A stretch of 64,000 nt of DNA from Alphaproteobacteria bacterium. GTDB taxonomy: Bacteria; Pseudomonadota; Alphaproteobacteria; UBA8366; Aestuariispiraceae. Numbering within the stretch: position 1 is the stretch's first letter; each line of letters opens with the position of its first letter. The stretch lies in the NCBI GenBank assembly GCA_024743195.1, contig JANSXE010000006.1, forward strand, positions 62,001 to 126,000, given 5' to 3'. The notes under the pieces were generated by a model. That model had not been told where the DNA came from and ran no database searches. It saw nothing but the letters and a program-made list of their open reading frames with translations. Made by a program: the position numbers and the translations under genes. Positions 35,562 to 42,868 of the stretch are shown here, one piece after another.

Positions 35562-37388
35562 TCACCGCGCCGCCCCAGGCTCGGCCGCGTCGTCGATCAT
35601 CACCTGCGCCTCCTCGCGATCGCGCCAGCTGTCGACCCGCACGCGGCCGGCCAGATGGATCGGCGCCCCGCCGCGCGCGCGCAGCAGCGTCTCCCCCAAC
35701 GGCTGATCCGCGCAGCGGAAGGCGATCGCCTTCACGCGCCCGCCGTCGCCGCCGGCGAGGATCGCGCGCACATGGTCGCGGCCCACCACGTCCGCCTGCA
35801 CCACCCGCGCGTCGCTCAGCGCGAAGCGCGGCTCCGCATTGCCGGGCCCGAAGGGCTGAAGGCGCTCCAAGGCGCGCGCGAGGTCGAGCGACGCGCCGGC
35901 CACATGCAGCGCGCCGTCCAACGACAATTCGGGAACCACCCCGCCGGGCCCGGTCTGGTCCGCGATGCGCGCGGCCAGGAAGGCGCAAAACGCCGCCCCG
36001 CCGCCGGGGGGCGTGGTGAAGCCGGCGGCCATCTTGTGGCCGCCGCCGTTCACCAGCAGCTCGGACTGCCGCGCGGCGATCACGGCGGCGCCCAGATCCA
36101 CCCCCTCGACCGATCGGCCCGAGCCCTTGCCGACGCCCTTGTCGTCAAGCGCGACGACGCAGGCCGGGCGGTTGTAGCGCTCCTTCAGGCGGCCGGCGAC
36201 GATGCCGATGACGCCGGGATGCCAGCCGGCCGCCTCGACATAGACGAGCCCTTCCGAGAGCCCATCGCCGGCCTCCAGCCTCTCCACGGCCTGTTCGAGG
36301 CACAGGCGTTCGATCTCCTGGCGCTCCGCGTTGTAGCCGTCGAGCCGCTGGGCAAGCTCCGCCGCCAGACGCGGATCCTCGGTCGAGAGCAGCCGCACGC
36401 CGAGGTCGGCCTCCCCCACCCGCCCGCCGGCGTTGACCCTTGGCCCCATCAGAAAGCCGGCGTGATAGGTTCCCGGCGCGCTGTCGACCCGCGCGACGTC
36501 GGCGAGCGCCGCCAGGCCGATGTTGCGCCGCCGAGCCATCACCTTCAGGCCTTGCGCCACCAGAGCCCGATTGACGCCGACCAGCGGGACCACGTCGCAC
36601 ACGGTGCCGAGCGCGACGAGATCGAGCCACTGGCGCAGGTCCGGCTCGGGACGCGACGCCCCGTACCAGCCCGCCTCGCGCAGCGCCTTGTTGACCGCCA
36701 CGACCAGCAGGAAGGCCACGCCGACGGCGGCCAGATGGCCATGTGGGCTCGCGTCGTCGAGCCGGTTCGGATTGACCACCGCGGCGGCGGGCGGCAGACG
36801 CGGCTCGGCGGCGTGATGGTCCACCACGATCATGTCCAGGCCGAGCGCCTCGGCGTGCGCCAACGGGTCGAAGGCGGTGATCCCGCAATCGACCGTAATC
36901 GCCAGCGTGCAGCCGCGCTCCCGGCGCAGACGCTCCAACGCGGCCGCGTTCGGGCCGTACCCCTCCTTCAGCCGGTCGGGGATATAGGGGATCAGGTCGG
37001 CGCCGACCGCGCGGAAGAAGCGGATCAGCAGCGCCGAGGCGGTCGCCCCGTCGACGTCGTAGTCGCCGAAGACCGCGGCGCGCTCGCCGTCGCGGATCGC
37101 GCGCACGATGCGCGCGACCGCCTGCTCCATGCCCTTGAGGTGGAACGGGTCCGGCAGATCGCGGCGCAGGGTCGGCTGCAGGAAGTCCTCGGCGCGATCC
37201 AGCGTCACGCCGCGCGCCGCCAGCGCCCGGCCCAACGCCTCGGGAAGATCGAGGCGCTGCGCGAGCGCGAGGCCGAGGCGGTCGTCGCCCGCTCTGAGTC
37301 GCCAGCGTTTGCCCGAGGCAGAGCGCGCGACGCCGAGAAACGGGGCGTCGCCGTCGGATACGCTCAGCCGCGCCGCGCTCTCAGCCAA
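35562..37388 (-). CDS. recJ: Single-stranded-DNA-specific exonuclease RecJ
   Basis: 608 residues, the normal length. DHH-family motifs are present: FGDYDVDGATASAL near 95, VDCGI near 155, VVDHHAAEPRLPP near 185 and a DHHA1 domain with NGGGHKMAAGF near 445. RecJ degrades single-stranded DNA 5' to 3' in RecFOR recombination and mismatch repair. The start is TTG 37388, overlapping the last eight bases of glpX, with AAGGA five bases upstream; this fits translational coupling. Last gene of hom, glpX, recJ. Confidence 0.92.
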   Translation of the reverse strand: MAESAARLSVSDGDAPFLGVARSASGKRWRLRAGDDRLGLALAQRLDLPEALGRALAARGVTLDRAEDFLQPTLRRDLPDPFHLKGMEQAVARIVRAIRDGERAAVFGDYDVDGATASALLIRFFRAVGADLIPYIPDRLKEGYGPNAAALERLRRERGCTLAITVDCGITAFDPLAHAEALGLDMIVVDHHAAEPRLPPAAAVVNPNRLDDASPHGHLAAVGVAFLLVVAVNKALREAGWYGASRPEPDLRQWLDLVALGTVCDVVPLVGVNRALVAQGLKVMARRRNIGLAALADVARVDSAPGTYHAGFLMGPRVNAGGRVGEADLGVRLLSTEDPRLAAELAQRLDGYNAERQEIERLCLEQAVERLEAGDGLSEGLVYVEAAGWHPGVIGIVAGRLKERYNRPACVVALDDKGVGKGSGRSVEGVDLGAAVIAARQSELLVNGGGHKMAAGFTTPPGGGAAFCAFLAARIADQTGPGGVVPELSLDGALHVAGASLDLARALERLQPFGPGNAEPRFALSDARVVQADVVGRDHVRAILAGGDGGRVKAIAFRCADQPLGETLLRARGGAPIHLAGRVRVDSWRDREEAQVMIDDAAEPGAAR

Positions 37389-38346
37389 CCCAATCCTTCC
37401 GGTCGAAGTTATGCAGGGTTTCGATCTTGCGGACGGTGCCGGTGCCGGAGCGCATCACGATCGTATTCGTCGCGCAGGTAGAGCCCGCGCCGCGAACCCC
37501 GTGCACCAGCGACCCGTCGGTGACGCCGGTGGCCGCGAAGATCACATCGCCGGTGGCGAGTTCGTCGAGATCGTACTTGCGGTCGAAATCCTCGATGCCG
37601 CAGCGCCGCGCGCGCTCGCGCTCCTCGTCGTTGCGGAACAACAGGCGCCCCTGGAACTGGCCGCCGATGCACAACAGCGCCGCACAGGCCAGCACCCCCT
37701 CAGGCGCGCCGCCGGAGCCCATGTAGATATCGACCCCGTTCTCGGCCTGCGACGTCTGGATCACGCCATAGACGTCGCCGTCCCCGATCAGCTGGATGGG
37801 GGCGCCGGCCTCGCGCACCGCCCTGATCAGGTCGGCGTGCCGCGGGCGGTCCAGGATGCAGACGGTCAGCTCGGAGACGCTCTTGCCCTTGGCGTCGGCG
37901 ACGTTCTTGAGGTTCTGCGCCGGGCTGTTGTCCAGATCGACGATCCCCTTCGGCAAGCCGCCGCCGACGGCGATCTTGTCCATGTAGACGTCCGGCGCGT
38001 TCAGGAACTTGCCCTTCTCCGCAAGCGCGATCACGGCCAGCGAGTTGGGCAGCCCCTTGGCGCAGATCGTGGTGCCCTCCAGCGGATCGAGCGCGATGTC
38101 GACCTCGGGCCCCTCGCCGGCGCCGACCTCCTCGCCGATATAGAGCATCGGCGCCTCGTCGCGCTCGCCTTCGCCGATCACCACGGTGCCGCGGATCGCG
38201 AGGCCGTTGAGCGCGGTGCGCATGGCGTCGACGGCGGCCTGGTCGGCCGCCTTCTCGTCGCCGTTGCCGCGCAGCTTGGCGGCTGCAATGGCGGCCGCCT
38301 CGGTCACCCGCGCCGCGTCCAGCACCAGATTGCGATGCATCAGCAT
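37381..38346 (-). CDS. glpX: Class II fructose-1,6-bisphosphatase
   Basis: 321 residues. GTVVIGEGERDEAPMLYIGE near 55-75, the metal/phosphate motif DPLEGTT near 88 and GSGGAPEGVLA near 190 are GlpX signatures. It hydrolyses fructose 1,6-bisphosphate in gluconeogenesis (Mn2+-dependent). Start ATG 38346 has GGAGGAAGGA upstream; a second Met lies two codons in. It lies 92 bases downstream of hom, and its final codons overlap the recJ start. Confidence 0.94.
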   Translation of the reverse strand: MLMHRNLVLDAARVTEAAAIAAAKLRGNGDEKAADQAAVDAMRTALNGLAIRGTVVIGEGERDEAPMLYIGEEVGAGEGPEVDIALDPLEGTTICAKGLPNSLAVIALAEKGKFLNAPDVYMDKIAVGGGLPKGIVDLDNSPAQNLKNVADAKGKSVSELTVCILDRPRHADLIRAVREAGAPIQLIGDGDVYGVIQTSQAENGVDIYMGSGGAPEGVLACAALLCIGGQFQGRLLFRNDEERERARRCGIEDFDRKYDLDELATGDVIFAATGVTDGSLVHGVRGAGSTCATNTIVMRSGTGTVRKIETLHNFDRKDWVG

Positions 38347-38438
38347 GAAGTCCTTCCTCCCGAAAGCCCTGTTGTTCCCTTTAGGCGGAGTCGCCCGGTG
38401 CGTCCATCCCCGTCCCGTCTCCCGGCGCGCGCCGCCCC

Positions 38439-39737
38439 TCAGGACCGGTCGATCCGGATCACCGTGGGCGGCTCGACCACGGCGTCCAGCCCGTCGATGC
38501 CGGCCAGCACGTGCTGCATCGCGGCTTCGCTGGTGTCGTGGGTGGTCATGACGACGTCGACCGGCTCCTCCGGATCGCGGCCGCGCTGGATGATCGATTC
38601 CATCGACACCTTGTGGTCGCGCAGCACCGCCGTGACGTCGGCGATCACGCCCGGCCGATCGATCACGCGCAGGCGGACGTAGTAGGCCCCTTCGTGGCGC
38701 GCCATCGGCAGCGGCGCCGGCGCGCTCAGGCGGTCCGCCGGAACGCCGAAGACCGGCGCGCGCCGGCCGGCCGCGACGTCCAGCACATCCGCGATCACGG
38801 CAGACGCCGTCGGCCCCGCGCCGGCGCCGGCGCCTTGCAGCACCGTCGCGCCCACGAAGTCGCCCACCGTCTCGACCGCGTTGGTCACCCCTTCGACGGC
38901 GGCGATCGGCGCGTCGACAGGCACCATGGTGGGATGCACCCGCTGGGAGATCCCCTCCGCCGTCTTCTCGGCGATGCCGAGCAGCTTGATCTTGAACCCG
39001 AGTTCGTCGGCGAAGTCGATATCGAGCGGGGCGATGCGCCGTATCCCCTCGATATGGACGGACGTGAAATCGACCTCGGTCCCGAAGGCGAGGCTCGCCA
39101 GGATCGCCAGCTTGTGGGCGGCGTCCACCCCGTCGACGTCGAAGCTCGGGTCGGCTTCGGCGTAGCCCAGCTTCTGCGCCTCCTCCAGCACCTCCGCGAA
39201 GGGCCGGCCGGTCTCGCGCATCTCGGTCAGGATGTAGTTGCAGGTGCCGTTCAGGATGCCGTGGACCCGCTCGATCCGATTGCCGGCCAGCCCTTCGCGG
39301 ATCGCCTTGATGATGGGAATGCCGCCGGCGACCGCCGCTTCGAAGCCGAGCGAGACGCCCCCCGCCTCCGCCGCCCGGGCGAGCGCGGCGCCGTGATGGG
39401 CGATCAGCGCCTTGTTGGCGGTCACCACATGGCGCCCGGCGCCGATCGCGGCTTCGCACACCGCCTTGGCGACGCCGTCCGAGCCGCCGATCAGCTCGAC
39501 CACGACGTCGCAGTCCGCCTCACGCGCCATCGCCACCGGATCGTCCCACCAGGCGAACGGCGACAGGTCCACGCCGCGGTCGCGCGACCGGTCGCGCGCG
39601 CTGACCGCCGTCACCGCGACGCCGCGTCCGGCGCGGTCCGCGAGAAGATCCCCTTGCGCCTCGATCAGGGCGATCGTTCCGGCGCCGACGGTGCCCAACC
39701 CCGCAATCGCCAGTTTCACCCTGTCCTGCCCGGCCAT
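38439..39737 (-). CDS. hom: Homoserine dehydrogenase
   Basis: 432 residues in the three-part layout: Rossmann domain with GLGTVGAGT near 14, a catalytic domain with NGTCNYILTEM near 178 and ADPSFDVDGVDAAHKLAILA near 207, and a C-terminal ACT domain (RVIDRPGVIADVTAVLRDHK) near 350-430 for feedback control, usually by threonine. It makes homoserine for threonine, methionine and isoleucine. ATG 39737 has GGGAG six bases upstream. In many alphaproteobacteria an aminotransferase gene lies directly upstream; here a nitroreductase/MarR pair intervenes on the other strand. Confidence 0.94.
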   Translation of the reverse strand: MAGQDRVKLAIAGLGTVGAGTIALIEAQGDLLADRAGRGVAVTAVSARDRSRDRGVDLSPFAWWDDPVAMAREADCDVVVELIGGSDGVAKAVCEAAIGAGRHVVTANKALIAHHGAALARAAEAGGVSLGFEAAVAGGIPIIKAIREGLAGNRIERVHGILNGTCNYILTEMRETGRPFAEVLEEAQKLGYAEADPSFDVDGVDAAHKLAILASLAFGTEVDFTSVHIEGIRRIAPLDIDFADELGFKIKLLGIAEKTAEGISQRVHPTMVPVDAPIAAVEGVTNAVETVGDFVGATVLQGAGAGAGPTASAVIADVLDVAAGRRAPVFGVPADRLSAPAPLPMARHEGAYYVRLRVIDRPGVIADVTAVLRDHKVSMESIIQRGRDPEEPVDVVMTTHDTSEAAMQHVLAGIDGLDAVVEPPTVIRIDRS

Positions 39738-39857
39738 GAACCGCTCCCGTCGCTTTCCGCCGCGTTCCAAACACGGCATCCCGTTACCTGCCGGAACCGC
39801 TCGTGACAAGGATTCAGTAGGCCGGCGCCGCCGCGGTGACGGGCGCGACAGGTTCTC

Positions 39858-39900
39858 TTGCATTTAGTGCGATATCGCACTATATAGTTCGATATCGCAC
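39858..39900 (+). promoter_or_regulatory. Promoter with two phased palindromic operators
   Basis: TTGCAT at 39858-39863 and TATATA at 39881-39886 are 17 bases apart. A perfect 14-bp palindrome GTGCGATATCGCAC fills the spacer (39867-39880), and a second near-copy GTTCGATATCGCAC lies just past the -10 (39887-39900), 20 bp centre to centre. Binding would block RNA polymerase. The MarR gene of this operon is the likely regulator. Confidence 0.75.
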
Positions 39901-39919
39901 CAATTAGGAGACGAAAGCC

Positions 39920-41017
39920 ATGCCCCTGTCCCGACGCGGCGCCCTCACGCTTATCGGCGGCGGCGCCATCCTGGCGGCCGGCGGCGCCGCCGGCTTCGCC
40001 CTGACGCGCACGCCGACCGCCGCCCTGGCGCCCTGGTCGGCGGCCGGCGAGTATCGCGAACCGCGGATGCGCGCGCTGTCCTACGCCATCCTGGCCCCGA
40101 ACCCGCACAACCGGCAGCCCTGGGCGGTCGATCTGACGATCCCCGACCGGGTCGTGATCTGGCGCGACGAGACGAAGGATCTGCCGGAGACCGATCCGTA
40201 CGACCGCCAACTGACGATCGGGATGGGATGTTTTCTCGAGCAGCTGGCGGTCGCGGCCAGCGAGACCGGACATCGCGTCGCCTTCGATCTGTTCCCGGAC
40301 GGGGCGGACGGGCCGGTCGCGGTCGCGCAGTTCTCCGACGGCGCGGCGCGCGATCCGCTGGCCGCCCACATGCTGGACCGGCGCTCCTGCAAGGAGCCTT
40401 TCGCGGACCGGGCGGTCGAGCCGACGCCGGCCCTGAGCGCGCTCGCCGACATCCACACGGACCCGGATCGGGTCGCGCGCCTCAAGCGCCTGACCTGGGA
40501 CGCCTGGATGGTCGAGGCGACCACGCCGCGGACGCTCAATGAGAGCGTCGACCTCTTCCGCCTGGGCAAGGCGGAGATCGAAGCCAATCCGGATGGAATA
40601 GACTTGGGCGGCCCGTTCCTGGAGACGTTGATGCTGGTCGGCGCGCTCACCCGCGAGGGCCAGCGCCAGCCCGGCTCCTCGGAATTCCAGCAAGGCGTCG
40701 CGATGTATCGCGAGATGCTGCAGGCGACGCCCGCCTATGCGGTGCTGCGCAGCCGCGGCAACGGCCGGCGCGAGCAGATCGAGGCCGGGCGGCGCTGGCT
40801 GCGCCTCAACCTGACGACAACGGCGCTCGGCCTGTCGCTGCACCCGGTGAGCCAGGCGTTGCAGGAGTACCCGGAAATGGCCGAGCATTACCGCGCCGCG
40901 CACGCGCTGCTGGCCGAGCCCGGGGAGACGGTTCAGATGCTGGGGCGACTCGGCTACGGTCCGCAAAGTGCGCGAAGCCCGCGCTGGCCGCTGGAGGCGA
41001 AGATCGTGAATGGCTGA
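39920..41017 (+). CDS. Tat-exported nitroreductase-like (Acg-type) protein
   Basis: 365 residues. The N-terminus (SRRGALTLIGGGAILAAGG) is a twin-arginine signal or signal anchor. The core begins APNPHNRQPWAVDL near 58, the FMN-phosphate binding motif of Acg-type nitroreductases, and ends with MLGRLGYGPQSARSPR. Such proteins resemble a fused pair of nitroreductase subunits that bind FMN, but physiological electron donor and substrate are unknown; some lack redox activity. Tat export suits a cofactor-loaded protein. The ribosome site AGGAG precedes ATG 39920. The stop overlaps the marR start by eight bases. Confidence 0.82.
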   Translation: MPLSRRGALTLIGGGAILAAGGAAGFALTRTPTAALAPWSAAGEYREPRMRALSYAILAPNPHNRQPWAVDLTIPDRVVIWRDETKDLPETDPYDRQLTIGMGCFLEQLAVAASETGHRVAFDLFPDGADGPVAVAQFSDGAARDPLAAHMLDRRSCKEPFADRAVEPTPALSALADIHTDPDRVARLKRLTWDAWMVEATTPRTLNESVDLFRLGKAEIEANPDGIDLGGPFLETLMLVGALTREGQRQPGSSEFQQGVAMYREMLQATPAYAVLRSRGNGRREQIEAGRRWLRLNLTTTALGLSLHPVSQALQEYPEMAEHYRAAHALLAEPGETVQMLGRLGYGPQSARSPRWPLEAKIVNG

Positions 41018-41510
41018 CGAGCAGGCGGAGGAGATCCGCAGCGACCGAGGAGGCGAACCAGGCTGCGAACCGGACGGGCCGCTCGGCGTCTGGTTCGCCT
41101 TCTTCAACGAGGTCGGGATCCTGCATCAATTGAGCCGCACGCTGTTCGAAGCGCGGCTGCCCGACGGCGTGACGCTGCCGCATTTCAGCGTGCTCAATCA
41201 CCTGATCCGGGTGCGCGACGGCCAGACGCCGCGCGCGCTCGCCGAGGCGTTCCAGGTTCCGAAGACCTCGATGACGCATACGCTGGCGGGGCTGGAGGCG
41301 CGCGGCCTGATCGCCATGCGCGCCAATCCCGAGGACGGCCGCTCGAAACAGGTGTGGCTGACCGAGGAAGGCCGTCGGTTCCGCAATGAGGCGATCCGTC
41401 TGCTGTCGGACGACGTCGCCGCGATCGCCTCGGCGATCGACACCGAACGCATCGCCGCGGCCCTTCCGCTGCTGGCCGAGGTGCGCCGCTATCTCGACGA
41501 AAACCGATAG
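41010..41510 (+). CDS. MarR family transcriptional regulator
   Basis: 166 residues: helices LGVWFAFFNEVGILHQLSRTL and PHFSVLNHLIRV, recognition region TPRALAEAFQVPKTSMTHTL, and wing RANPEDGRSKQVWLTEEG. It is translated from the same mRNA as the nitroreductase-like protein, with an eight-base overlap (ATGGCTGA), which implies it regulates its own operon. The two palindromes over the promoter at 39867-39900 are the obvious sites. Inducer unknown; a nitroaromatic, quinone or redox signal is plausible from the partner. Confidence 0.88.
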   Translation: MADEQAEEIRSDRGGEPGCEPDGPLGVWFAFFNEVGILHQLSRTLFEARLPDGVTLPHFSVLNHLIRVRDGQTPRALAEAFQVPKTSMTHTLAGLEARGLIAMRANPEDGRSKQVWLTEEGRRFRNEAIRLLSDDVAAIASAIDTERIAAALPLLAEVRRYLDENR

Positions 41511-41519
41511 GGTCGCGCG

Positions 41520-42722
41520 CTATCCGACGTCGGCGCGGCTCAGGAAGGACCGGACGCCGCGCAAGGCCTGGCGCGTGCGGTGGGTGTTCTCGACCAGGCC
41601 GAGGCGGACATAGCCCTCGCCATACTCTCCGAAGCCGACGCCGGGGGCGACGGCGACCTGGGCCTCCTCGAGCAGCAGCTTGGAGAAGGCGAGCGAGCCC
41701 ATATTGTGGAAGGCGGTCGGCAGCGGCGCCCAGACGAACATGGTCGCCTCGGGCGTCGGGACCGCCCATCCCGCCTTGTTCAACCCCTCGACCAACACGT
41801 CGCGCCGCTCGCGATAGAGCGCGCGGACTTGATCGACGCAGTCCTGCGGCCCGTTGAGCGCCGCCGTCGCGGCCACCTGGATCGGGGTGAAGGCGCCGTA
41901 ATCGACATAGGATTTGATGCGCGCCAGCGCCGCGATCAGCGTCGGATTGCCGGCGGCGAAGCCGATCCGCCACCCCGGCATGGAGTAGGTCTTGCTGAGC
42001 GAATAGAACTCGACCGCGATCTCCTTGGCCGACGGGATCTGCAGGATCGAGGGCGGCGGCTCCCCGAAATAGATCTCCGCATAGGCGATGTCGGAGAGGA
42101 TGTAGATGCCGTGACGGCGGCAGAACTCGACCACCTCGCCGTAGAAGTCGAGATCGACGCACTGCGCGGTCGGGTTCTGCGGGAAGTTGAGGACCACCGC
42201 CAGCGGCTTCGGGATGGAGTGCGCGACCGCGCGCTCCAGCGCCGCCATGAAGTTCTCGCGGAAGCTCAGGCTCGGGTCGCCGCCGGCGGGCAGGCTGCGG
42301 ATCGCGCCGCCCGCCATGATGAAGCCGAAGCTGTGGATCGGGTAGCACGGGTTGGGGGCCAGGATGACGTCGCCCGGGCTGGTGATCGCCTGGGCGAGAT
42401 TGGCCAGCCCCTCCTTCGAGCCGAGCGTGACGATCGCCTCCCGCTCCGGGTCGAGCTCGACGCCGAAGCGCCGGGCGTAGTAGGCGGCGAGCGCGCGGCG
42501 CAGGCCGGGGATGCCCCGGCTGGTCGAATAGCGATGGGTCTTCGGGTCCTGCGCCGCCTCGACCAGCTTGTCGACGATGTGCTGCGGCGTGGCGCTGTCG
42601 GGATTGCCCATGCCGAAATCGATCACGTCCGCGCCGTCCTGGCGCAGCTTCGCCTTGGCCTGGTTGACCTCCGCGAAGACGTAAGGCGGCAGGCGTTTGA
42701 TGCGGTGAAAATCGGGCTCCAT
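41520..42722 (-). CDS. PLP aminotransferase, AlaC/LL-DAP aminotransferase type
   Basis: 400 residues, fold-type I. DFGMGNPDSATP near 35, LGSKEGLANLAQAI near 100, NFPQNPTAQ near 180 and the PLP lysine in SLSKTYSMPGWRIGFAAG near 240 match the group of glutamate-pyruvate (AlaC) and related aminotransferases. It is the aminotransferase normally found in front of hom in alphaproteobacteria, so a role in alanine or aspartate-family metabolism is likely. ATG 42722 was chosen because the 28 upstream in-frame residues are low complexity. It is convergent with the MarR gene, nine bases apart. Confidence 0.9.
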   Translation of the reverse strand: MEPDFHRIKRLPPYVFAEVNQAKAKLRQDGADVIDFGMGNPDSATPQHIVDKLVEAAQDPKTHRYSTSRGIPGLRRALAAYYARRFGVELDPEREAIVTLGSKEGLANLAQAITSPGDVILAPNPCYPIHSFGFIMAGGAIRSLPAGGDPSLSFRENFMAALERAVAHSIPKPLAVVLNFPQNPTAQCVDLDFYGEVVEFCRRHGIYILSDIAYAEIYFGEPPPSILQIPSAKEIAVEFYSLSKTYSMPGWRIGFAAGNPTLIAALARIKSYVDYGAFTPIQVAATAALNGPQDCVDQVRALYRERRDVLVEGLNKAGWAVPTPEATMFVWAPLPTAFHNMGSLAFSKLLLEEAQVAVAPGVGFGEYGEGYVRLGLVENTHRTRQALRGVRSFLSRADVG

Positions 42723-42820
42723 GGCGGGAACGGCCTCGGCGTCTCGTGATGGGGCGCGACCGGCGCGCGACGCCCGTTTCATAGCGGGCGCTGCGCCCGG
42801 GAGCAATCGACGCGCGCCGC

Positions 42821-42865
42821 CCCCGTCCCGGCCGTCCCCGTCCCGACCGTCCCCGTCCCGACCGG
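42821..42865. repeat. 15-bp tandem repeat, 3 copies
   Basis: CCCCGTCCCGGCCGT, CCCCGTCCCGACCGT and CCCCGTCCCGACCGG follow directly on each other, three bases before the stop codon of the histidine kinase gene and upstream of the aminotransferase start. Confidence 0.85.
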
Positions 42866-42868
42866 CGA

